A DNA stretch of 13,879 nt from an uncultured Microbacterium sp. (lineage in GTDB: Bacteria; Actinomycetota; Actinomycetes; Actinomycetales; Microbacteriaceae): positions 1 through 13,879 of the forward strand of contig CALKHM010000121.1 in NCBI GenBank assembly GCA_937988695.1, given 5' to 3'. The notes beneath the pieces were generated by a model. The model had not been told where the DNA came from, made no database searches, and worked only from the letters and a program-made list of their open reading frames with translations. Within the stretch, counting starts at the first letter, position 1. The number at the start of each line of letters is the position of its first letter. Both the position numbers and the translations under genes were made by a program. Shown here in pieces: positions 6,533 to 12,290 of the stretch.

Positions 6533-7803
6533 GCTCGTCGACGACACCCCAGACGAAGGACAATTCCGCGCCCACCACGCTCGCCGCCGACCTGCAGGAC
6601 GAACGGCTCATGCGCGGCGAGGGCCTGCGCGGCGTGTTCGGCGCATTCGGGATGCGCATCCGCACCGGCGATCTCGGATCGTTGCCCATCTTCCTGGGAC
6701 TGATCATCATCTGGATCGTCTTCCAGATCCTCAACCCGCGATTCCTCTCCGCGACGAACCTCGTGGACCTCACTCTGCAGTGCGCAGGCGTCGGCACGAT
6801 CGCCCTCGGCGTCGTGGTGGTGCTGCTGGTTGCCCAGATCGATCTGTCGGTCGGGTCGCTCAGCGGCCTGGCCTCGGCGATCCTGGGCGTCACGTTCATC
6901 AACTGGCAATGGCCGATCTGGGCATCGATCGTGGTCGCGCTGGCCATCGGCGCGCTGATCGGGTTCGTCTACGGTTTCCTGTTCACCCGATTCGGCGTGC
7001 CGACGTTCATCGTGACGCTGGCGGGCCTGATGGGCTTCCTCGGACTGCAGCTGTGGGTGCTCGGTCCGAACGGCACGATCAACCTGCCGTACAACTCGTG
7101 GATCGTGGAGTTCGCGACATCCTGGTTCCTCCCGCCGTGGCTCGCGTACACGATCGCCGGTCTCACGGTCATCGGGATCGTCGTGAGCGACATCACGAAG
7201 TCCCGCCGTCGCGCCAAGGCGGGGCTGTCCACCGGGCCGGGCTCGCTCATCGTCATCAAGGCCATCGTGATCGCGATCGTGGCAGCCGCCGCGATCACAT
7301 GGCTTGCCACCAACCGCGGCGTGGCGGTGTCGTTCCTGCTGTTCATCGTGCTCGTGGCCGTGATGGCCACGGTGCTGACCCGCACGCGCTGGGGGCGCTG
7401 GATCTACGCGGTCGGCGGCAACGAGGAGGCGGCACGACGCGCCGGCATCAACGTCAAGACCATCTACATCTCAGCACTCATGGTGGGCACGATCCTGGCC
7501 ACGCTCGGCGGCCTGCTCGCAGCAGCGCGCCTGACCGCGGCGAGCATCTCCAGCGGTGGCGGCACGACCAACCTCATCGCGATCGCGGCAGCCGTCATCG
7601 GCGGCACGAGCCTGTTCGGCGGGCGCGGATCGGCGTGGTCCGCGCTGCTGGGCATCTTCGTGATCATGTCGATCCAGAACGGCCTGACCCTGCTGAACCT
7701 CGAGTCGTACGTGCAGTTCATGGTGACCGGGGTCGTGCTGCTGCTCGCGGTGATCATCGACTCGCTGTCGCGGCGTTCGCGCGCCAGTCACGGCACCGCC
7801 TGA
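6529..7803 (+). CDS. xylH: Sugar ABC transporter permease (XylH-like)
   Basis: The 424-residue integral membrane protein forms the translocation path of the xylose importer. A hydrophilic N-terminus of about 50 residues precedes roughly ten hydrophobic segments. The first is at about 53-68, followed by IALGVVVVLLVAQIDLSVGS at 91-110, which carries the DLSVGS motif of the RbsC/XylH family. The cytoplasmic loop WIYAVGGNEEAARRAGINVK, which contacts the ATPase, is intact. The length is close to enterobacterial XylH (about 390), with the N-terminal extension making the difference. The start overlaps the ATPase stop. It ends the operon and is followed within 15 bp by a long hairpin. Confidence 0.92.
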   Translation: MSSSTTPQTKDNSAPTTLAADLQDERLMRGEGLRGVFGAFGMRIRTGDLGSLPIFLGLIIIWIVFQILNPRFLSATNLVDLTLQCAGVGTIALGVVVVLLVAQIDLSVGSLSGLASAILGVTFINWQWPIWASIVVALAIGALIGFVYGFLFTRFGVPTFIVTLAGLMGFLGLQLWVLGPNGTINLPYNSWIVEFATSWFLPPWLAYTIAGLTVIGIVVSDITKSRRRAKAGLSTGPGSLIVIKAIVIAIVAAAAITWLATNRGVAVSFLLFIVLVAVMATVLTRTRWGRWIYAVGGNEEAARRAGINVKTIYISALMVGTILATLGGLLAAARLTAASISSGGGTTNLIAIAAAVIGGTSLFGGRGSAWSALLGIFVIMSIQNGLTLLNLESYVQFMVTGVVLLLAVIIDSLSRRSRASHGTA

Positions 7804-7816
7804 GCCGGGGGGGGCG

Positions 7817-7855
7817 CGAGGCATCCGTCACCGCGGGGGTGTGGCGGATGCCTCG
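7817..7855. terminator. Long hairpin after the transporter operon
   Basis: CGAGGCATCCG-T-CAC (7817-7831) pairs with GTG-G-CGGATGCCTCG (7841-7855), making a 15-bp stem with one T/G wobble and a nine-base loop, 13 bp after the permease stop. There is no T-tract, so it may be a GC-type terminator or an mRNA-end stabiliser rather than a canonical intrinsic terminator. Confidence 0.75.
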
Positions 7856-7875
7856 GGTCGCGGTGCTCGGGGCCC

Positions 7876-7927
7876 GGTGCCACGCGGGTCGGTGCCACGC
7901 GGGTCGGTGCCGCGCGGGTCGGTGCCG
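7876..7927. repeat. 15-bp tandem repeat, 3.5 units
   Basis: GGTGCCACGCGGGTC is repeated at 7876-7890 and 7891-7905, then with one change at 7906-7920, followed by a half unit to 7927. It is in the convergent gap between permease and ROK2, with no gene evident. The rest of the 322-bp gap holds the hairpin at 7817-7855, GC-rich unstructured sequence around 7930-8020, and the 84-bp palindrome. Confidence 0.8.
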
Positions 7928-8024
7928 GGGAGCCGTCCCGGGGAGCGGTCCACGCCCCGCGGTCGGCGCGGGTCGGGACGGCCGTCCCGCCAGGCCCGCG
8001 TGCGATCGCAGCGCCGGGTCACTG

Positions 8025-8108
8025 CGTCGAATTCACATGAATTGGCCGAGTGCACATCAAATTTCCGGCGGTTTGATGTGCATTCGCCAAATTCATGTGA
8101 ATTTGGCG
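8025..8108. repeat. 84-bp palindromic repeat, family A, copy 2 (best preserved)
   Basis: The arms agree at 34 of 42 positions. The right third, 8085-8108, is a perfect palindrome: CGCCAAATTC, ATGT, GAATTTGGCG. The central third pairs TGCACATCAAA with TTTGATGTGCA around a GC-rich turn near 8065-8069. Four related 10-mers are visible: TTCACATGAA, TGCACATCAA, TTGATGTGCA and TTCATGTGAA. It contains about 46% G+C by direct count, against far higher values in flanking DNA. It lies in the convergent gap between the transporter operon and ROK2, ending 17 bp from the ROK2 stop codon. Confidence 0.95.
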
Positions 8109-8125
8109 AACCAGCCGGGCGGGGG

Positions 8126-9286
8126 TCAGGGCGCGAGCGCGGCGGTGGGGTCGCGCAGCAGGTCGGCGAACGCCGCCTCGGCCGCCCCGATGAGCAGCCG
8201 GTCGCCGGCGAGGGTCGCCAAGCGGATGTCGATTCCCTCGCCCGAGGTCGGCATCGACTGCGCACGCACGTCGGCAAGAAGGCCGGGAAGGTCCTGCCCG
8301 GCGATCGTGGCGAGGAACCCGCCCAGCACGACCACCGACGGATTCAACCCGTTCACGGCGTTGGCCAGCGCCGTCGCCAGAATACGACGCTGCCGGCCGA
8401 CCTCGTCGGCCACGGCTGGGTCGGTGGATGCGGCAAGGGCGTCGGCGAGCTCGGGCTCGTCCGCGGCGCGAAGACCCACCGCATCCAGCAACCGACGACG
8501 GCTGACCTCGTCTTCCAGCGTGCCGACGGCGCTGCGCCGGTCGGCGTCGCTTTCGACGGCGGGACGGCTCTGCCCGAACTCTCCGGCATACCCGCCGGCA
8601 CCGGTCAGCGCCCGCCCGCCGACGATGATCGCTCCGCCGATGCCACTCGCGCCGCCATTCAGATACACCACGTCGTCGACACCGCGCGCCGCCCCGAACA
8701 GGTGCTCGGCCACCGCGCCGAGATTCGCGTCATTCCCGATGACGGCCGGCAACTTCGTCGCCTCGGCCACGAGCGGACCGAGTGCGGCATCCGCCCATCC
8801 GAGGTGAGGTGCCGCACGCACGAGGCCGTCGGCGGCACGTACCGGACCGGGCACGGCCACGCCGATCGACACCGGATGCGCGTCGGCGAGCGGGCCGGCG
8901 CGCCATCCGGCGATCTGCGTGGCAATCAACCGGGCGGTCTCGGTGGGCGTGAGCAGGCTGTCGCGCTCGATGCGGACACGGGCACGGATGCCGCGGTCGA
9001 GGCCGACCACGGCGACAGTGAGCGCGTCGACCTCGGGGTTCGCGGCGATCACCACCGGCCGAGGGTCGATCTCCACCACCGGAGACGGCCTCCCGACCCG
9101 GCCCTGCGCGGCGGGCTCACGCTCGAGCACGAGGCCGGCGCCGGCCAGTTGCGTCACGAGGTCGCCGACCGTCGAACGATTCAACCCGGTGCGCGCGGTG
9201 ATGACCGCGCGCGAGAGCGGCCCGTCCAGATGCACGAGCCGCAGCACGTGCGACAGGTTCGCCTCGCGCACGCCGGTCTGTCTCAC
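8126..9286 (-). CDS. ROK family transcriptional regulator (second copy, divergent from xylA)
   Basis: The 386-residue protein has an N-terminal winged helix (about residues 8-57, with GPLSRAVITARTGLNRSTVGDLV) and a ROK domain with IGNDANLGAVAEHLFGAARG at about 183-202 and NGGASGIGGAIIVGG at 210-224. The next segment, GEFGQSRPAVESDADRRSAVGTLEDE, stands where ROK proteins carry a histidine and the CxCGxxGCxE zinc motif. Both are missing, replaced by a cysteine-free, charged stretch. Divergence from xylA suggests it is the XylR-type repressor of xylA/xylB. GTG at 9286 is chosen over an ATG at 9340: TACAGT (9298-9293, minus strand) lies exactly six bases upstream, giving a leaderless start, and the product then begins directly at the regulator's conserved VRxxNLSHVLRLV region. 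The longer form would add 18 residues. Confidence 0.88.
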   Translation of the reverse strand: MRQTGVREANLSHVLRLVHLDGPLSRAVITARTGLNRSTVGDLVTQLAGAGLVLEREPAAQGRVGRPSPVVEIDPRPVVIAANPEVDALTVAVVGLDRGIRARVRIERDSLLTPTETARLIATQIAGWRAGPLADAHPVSIGVAVPGPVRAADGLVRAAPHLGWADAALGPLVAEATKLPAVIGNDANLGAVAEHLFGAARGVDDVVYLNGGASGIGGAIIVGGRALTGAGGYAGEFGQSRPAVESDADRRSAVGTLEDEVSRRRLLDAVGLRAADEPELADALAASTDPAVADEVGRQRRILATALANAVNGLNPSVVVLGGFLATIAGQDLPGLLADVRAQSMPTSGEGIDIRLATLAGDRLLIGAAEAAFADLLRDPTAALAP

Positions 9287-9398
9287 GCGACCACTGTACG
9301 GGATTTGTTGTCGAGCTCGACGAACCTCTGGACGCGGCATCCGTTCTGGTATAGGTTGTCGTCAGCAACATTTTATCTCTGCGCTGCGAAGGAGCGTC
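9287..9398. promoter_or_regulatory. Divergent control region between ROK2 and xylA
   Basis: Leftward, TACAGT (9298-9293) is the ROK2 -10 box. Rightward, an extended -10, TGGTATAGG, at 9347-9355 has a weak CTGGAC -35 at 9328-9333 and should start xylA transcription near 9362. Two symmetric sites are present. GTCGAGCTCGAC (9310-9321) is a perfect 12-bp palindrome near the ROK2 -35 region. GTTG-N7-CAAC (9355-9369) covers the xylA start point. Both are placed where a bound repressor would stop transcription. AAGGAG at 9389-9394 is the xylA ribosome site. Confidence 0.6.
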
Positions 9399-10586
9399 AT
9401 GGTCACCCCCACCCCCGCCGACAAATTCACGTTCGGGCTCTGGACGATCGGCTACAACGGCACCGACCCGTTCGGCGGTCCCACCCGCCCGCCGCTGGAT
9501 GTCGTGCACGCTGTCACCAAGCTCGCCGAGCTCGGAGCCTACGGGCTCACCTTCCACGACGACGACCTGTTCGCGTTCGGGTCGACCGACGCCGCGCGTC
9601 AGACACAGATCGACCGGCTCAAGAAGGCCCTCGCCGATACCGGCCTGGTCGTGCCGATGGTCACCACGAACCTGTTCAGCCCGCCAGTGTTCAAAGACGG
9701 CGGGTTCACCTCCAACGATCGCGAGGTGCGGCGTTACGCCATCCGCAAGGTGCTGCGCCAGATCGACCTGGCCGCCGAGCTGGGCGCGACCACGCTCGTC
9801 ATGTGGGGCGGCCGGGAAGGCGCCGAATACGACGCGGCGAAGGACATTCGGGCGGCTCTGGCTCGTTACCGCGAGGCCGTGAACCTGCTCTCGGAGTACG
9901 TCATCGACAAGGGCTACGACATCCGGTTCGCGATCGAGCCGAAGCCGAACGAGCCGCGCGGCGACATCCTGCTGCCCACGGTCGGCCACGCGCTCGCGTT
10001 CATCGGCTCACTCGAGCACCCCGAGATGGTGGGGCTGAACCCCGAGGTCGGGCACGAGCAGATGGCGGGGCTGAACTTCGCCGCCGGAATCGCGCAGGCG
10101 CTCTACCACGGCAAGCTGTTCCACATCGACCTGAACGGCCAGCGCGGCATCAAGTACGATCAGGACCTCGTGTTCGGACACGGCGACCTGCACAACGCGT
10201 TCGCGCTGGTCGACCTGCTCGAGAACGGCGGGCCGGACGGTGGAGCCGCGTACGACGGGCCGCGGCACTTCGACTACAAGCCGTCGCGCACCGAGGACGA
10301 GACCGGGGTGTGGGACTCTGCCGCCGCCAATATGCGCACGTATCTGTTGCTGAAGGAGCGTGCGGCGGCCTTCCGGGCCGATCCCGAGGTGCAGGAGGCA
10401 CTGGCCGCCTCGCGGGTGGCGGAGCTCGCACAGCCGACGCTCGCCTCCGGAGAGGGATACGCGGAGTTGCTGGCCGACCGGTCGGCGTTCGAGGACTTCG
10501 ACCCGGCGCCGTACTTCGGCGGTCGCGGCTTCGGCTTCGTGCGGCTGCAGCAGCTGGCCACGGAGCATCTGCTCGGCGCGCGCTGA
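9399..10586 (+). CDS. xylA: Xylose isomerase
   Basis: The 395-residue cytosolic enzyme interconverts D-xylose and D-xylulose (and glucose/fructose) using two divalent metal ions. The length matches the short class I form of actinobacteria (about 390). Key residues are all in place: catalytic His53 and Asp56 in TFHDDDLF, Trp136 in VMWGGREG, metal ligand Glu180 and Lys182 in IEPKPNEP, Glu216 and His219 in NPEVGHEQ, Asp244 in HIDLNGQ, Asp254 and Asp256 in KYDQDLVFG, and Asp292 in FDYKPSR. ATG at 9399 follows AAGGAG by four bases. It lies divergent from ROK2 and 174 bp upstream of xylB, with a hairpin repeat between them. Confidence 0.98.
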   Translation: MVTPTPADKFTFGLWTIGYNGTDPFGGPTRPPLDVVHAVTKLAELGAYGLTFHDDDLFAFGSTDAARQTQIDRLKKALADTGLVVPMVTTNLFSPPVFKDGGFTSNDREVRRYAIRKVLRQIDLAAELGATTLVMWGGREGAEYDAAKDIRAALARYREAVNLLSEYVIDKGYDIRFAIEPKPNEPRGDILLPTVGHALAFIGSLEHPEMVGLNPEVGHEQMAGLNFAAGIAQALYHGKLFHIDLNGQRGIKYDQDLVFGHGDLHNAFALVDLLENGGPDGGAAYDGPRHFDYKPSRTEDETGVWDSAAANMRTYLLLKERAAAFRADPEVQEALAASRVAELAQPTLASGEGYAELLADRSAFEDFDPAPYFGGRGFGFVRLQQLATEHLLGAR

Positions 10587-10650
10587 CAGCTCACGTCCCG
10601 GGTTCGGGTCGGGCTTCGGCTCGGGTGCGCGTCCCGGCCCAGCCTCAGAT

Positions 10651-10721
10651 CGCGAGGGTGCATCTGGCGGCCGAGAGTACGGTTGTCACCCGCCCTCTCG
10701 TCCGCCAGTTGCACCCTCGCG
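10651..10721. repeat. 71-bp hairpin repeat, family B, copy 2
   Basis: CGCGAGGGTGC at 10651-10661 pairs perfectly with GCACCCTCGCG at 10711-10721, with further pairing inward (CTGGCGG with CCGCCAG, CGAGAG with CTCTCG). It is the same length as the copy at 857-927. The right arm reads CCCGCCCTCTCGTC at 10689-10702, and its complement occurs in the xylB tandem repeat at 10860-10873. It lies in the xylA-xylB gap, 39 bp before the xylB start, where it could reduce read-through or affect xylB translation. Confidence 0.87.
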
Positions 10722-10760
10722 GTGAAGGGCGGGGCGGCGGGGCGGAAGGAAGGGGAGAGC

Positions 10761-12122
10761 ATGGCGCTCGTTGCGGGAGTCGACTCGTCGACTCAGTCGT
10801 GCAAGGTCGTGGTGGTGGATGCGGGGTCGCTACGCGACGAGAGGGCAGGGTCGCTACGCGACGAGAGGGCGGGGTCGCCCCGCGATGAGCGGGCACCATT
10901 CGGTCACACCGTGCGGCAGGGACGCGGCATCCATCCGCACGGCACCGAGGTCGACCCTGCGGCCTGGTGGGACGCGCTCCAGGCCGCGATCGCGGATGCG
11001 GGTGGCCTGGGCGACGTCGACGCGTGGGCCATCGGTGGACAGCAGCACGGGATGGTCGTGCTCGACGACGCCGGCCGGGTGATCCGGCCCGCGCTGCTGT
11101 GGAACGACACGCGTTCGGCGCGCGCGGCATCCGACCTCGTCACGCAGTTCGGTGCCGGTGAGCTTGCCGCGCGCACGGGGCTGGTGCCCGTGGCATCCTT
11201 CACGATCACGAAGCTGCGCTGGCTGCGTGACCACGAACCCGAGAACGCCGCGCGCGTCGCGGCCGTAGCGCTGCCACATGACTGGCTGACCTGGCGGCTG
11301 CGGGGATTCGGACCGGAGAACCCGGATCTCGCCGAGCTGATCACGGATCGATCGGATGCGTCGGGTACCGGCTACTGGGGTCCGAACGGGGATGACCGCG
11401 ACCTGCTCGTGGCGGCCCTGGGCCACGATGCCGTGCTGCCGCGCGTGCTCGGACCGACCGAGGCGGTTCAGGATGCCGCCGGTCGGCGCGTGGGGGCGGG
11501 CGCCGGCGACAACGCCGCGGCGGCCCTGGGGCTGGGTGCCGGGCTGGGCGACGCCGTCGTCTCGATCGGCACGAGCGGCACGGTGTTCGCGGTGAGCGGC
11601 GATCGCGTCATCGATCCGAGCGGAACGGTGGCCGGATTCGCCGCCGCCGACGGCAACTGGCTGCCCCTCGTCGCCACGCTCAACGCGTCGCGGGTGCTCG
11701 AGTCGATCGGGCGGCTGCTCGATGTCGACCACGCCGGACTCAGCGCCCTCGCGCTTGCGGCGGACCCCGGAGCCGGCGGACTGCGGCTCGAGCCCTACTT
11801 CGAGGGCGAGCGCACGCCGAATCGACCGGATGCGACGGCGACGCTGTCGGGCATGACGCTGGCGTCGACGACGCGGGAGAACCTCGCCCGTGCGGCCGTC
11901 GAGGGGATGCTCGGCGGCCTCGCCTACGGCATGCAGACCTTGCGTGAGCTCGGCGTGCCGTTGCGACGTGCGCTGCTGATCGGCGGAGGCGCGCAGTCCG
12001 AGGCCGTTCAGCGCATCGCACCCGAGGTGCTCGGCATCCCCGTCGAGGTGCCGGCTCCCGCGGAGTATGTCGCTCTGGGCGCCGCGCGTCAGGCTGCGGC
12101 GCTTCTGCGACCCACCCTGTGA
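10761..12122 (+). CDS. xylB: Xylulokinase
   Basis: The 453-residue FGGY-family kinase phosphorylates D-xylulose to D-xylulose 5-phosphate, the entry to the pentose phosphate pathway. The N-terminal GVDSSTQSCKVVVVD holds the phosphate-binding loop. AIGGQQHGMV at about 90-99 and LLWNDTRS at 112-119 shape the substrate site. GAGDNAAAALGLG at 247-259 contains catalytic Asp250, and SIGTSGTVFAV and LIGGGAQSE follow in family order. ATG at 10761 follows a purine-rich AGGGGAGAG. Residues 22-46 are unusual: three repeats of an eight-residue unit of the type GSLRDERA sit in the first beta-hairpin, where xylulokinases normally have a short turn. The rest of the protein is complete, so it is probably active. 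Confidence 0.96.
   Translation: MALVAGVDSSTQSCKVVVVDAGSLRDERAGSLRDERAGSPRDERAPFGHTVRQGRGIHPHGTEVDPAAWWDALQAAIADAGGLGDVDAWAIGGQQHGMVVLDDAGRVIRPALLWNDTRSARAASDLVTQFGAGELAARTGLVPVASFTITKLRWLRDHEPENAARVAAVALPHDWLTWRLRGFGPENPDLAELITDRSDASGTGYWGPNGDDRDLLVAALGHDAVLPRVLGPTEAVQDAAGRRVGAGAGDNAAAALGLGAGLGDAVVSIGTSGTVFAVSGDRVIDPSGTVAGFAAADGNWLPLVATLNASRVLESIGRLLDVDHAGLSALALAADPGAGGLRLEPYFEGERTPNRPDATATLSGMTLASTTRENLARAAVEGMLGGLAYGMQTLRELGVPLRRALLIGGGAQSEAVQRIAPEVLGIPVEVPAPAEYVALGAARQAAALLRPTL
10824..10895 (+). repeat. 24-bp tandem repeat inside xylB, three units
   Basis: The unit starts GGGTCGCTACGCGACGAGAG and ends GGCA or GGCG. Units lie at 10824-10847, 10848-10871 and 10872-10895; the first two differ by one base, the third by several. 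Being 24 bp, each unit adds eight residues and keeps the frame. The unit carries its own palindrome, TCGCTACGCGA (near-perfect). Confidence 0.9.
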
Positions 12123-12123
12123 C

Positions 12124-12168
12124 CCGCCGCGGTGGACGAGTGGGCGGCGGTGTCTCGGCTGCGCAGCC
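12124..12168. terminator. GC hairpins after xylB, possible terminator
   Basis: CCGCCGC (12124-12130) can pair with GCGGCGG (12144-12150), and a perfect 12-bp palindrome, GGCTGCGCAGCC, follows at 12157-12168. Both are immediately after the xylB stop. There is no T-run, so termination is only a suggestion. Confidence 0.4.
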
Positions 12169-12178
12169 CAGCCGCATT

Positions 12179-12262
12179 CGTCAAATTCACATGAATTCGA
12201 CGAATGCACATCAAACTGCCGCCGGTTTGGTGTGCAGTGGACAATCTGATGTGAGTTCGAAG
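12179..12262. repeat. 84-bp palindromic repeat, family A, copy 3
   Basis: The left arm (12179-12220) matches copy 1's left arm at 38 of 42 positions, and its outer 24 bp is a near-perfect palindrome around ACAT. The right arm (12221-12262) is more worn: arm-to-arm agreement is 29 of 42, with TTGGTGTGCA and CTGATGTGAG as remnants of the inverted 10-mers. Total length is unchanged at 84 bp. It lies in the convergent gap between xylB and the hydrolase-like gene, 28 bp before that gene's stop codon. Confidence 0.9.
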
Positions 12263-12290
12263 CGCGAACGTGCTCAGACGTAGCGGGGTC

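Noticed and set aside
8025..8108. tRNA or cloverleaf RNA
   Set aside because: The three hairpins recall a cloverleaf, but there is no acceptor stem, no T-loop consensus and the length and symmetry do not fit a tRNA.
9287..9340. ROK2 start at ATG 9340
   Set aside because: The added 18 residues lie across the regulator's own promoter and have no ribosome site; the TACAGT box then six bases to GTG 9286 gives a better start.
10683..10760. Upstream extension of xylB by 26 residues
   Set aside because: The extra residues come from the 71-bp hairpin and have no kinase similarity; ATG at 10761 has a good ribosome site and starts at the family's N-terminal strand.
7841..10888. A very long open frame on the plus strand across ROK2, xylA and the start of xylB
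   Set aside because: It runs antisense to ROK2 and out of frame with xylA. The translation is arginine/glycine-rich and has no family motifs; long open shadow frames are common in GC-rich DNA.
3069..12262. Small conserved peptide encoded by the 84-bp element (a translation with HEL/F-ECTSN-like words recurs)
   Set aside because: The similar translations follow from DNA similarity. There is no shared start codon with a ribosome site, and the palindrome explains the conservation better.
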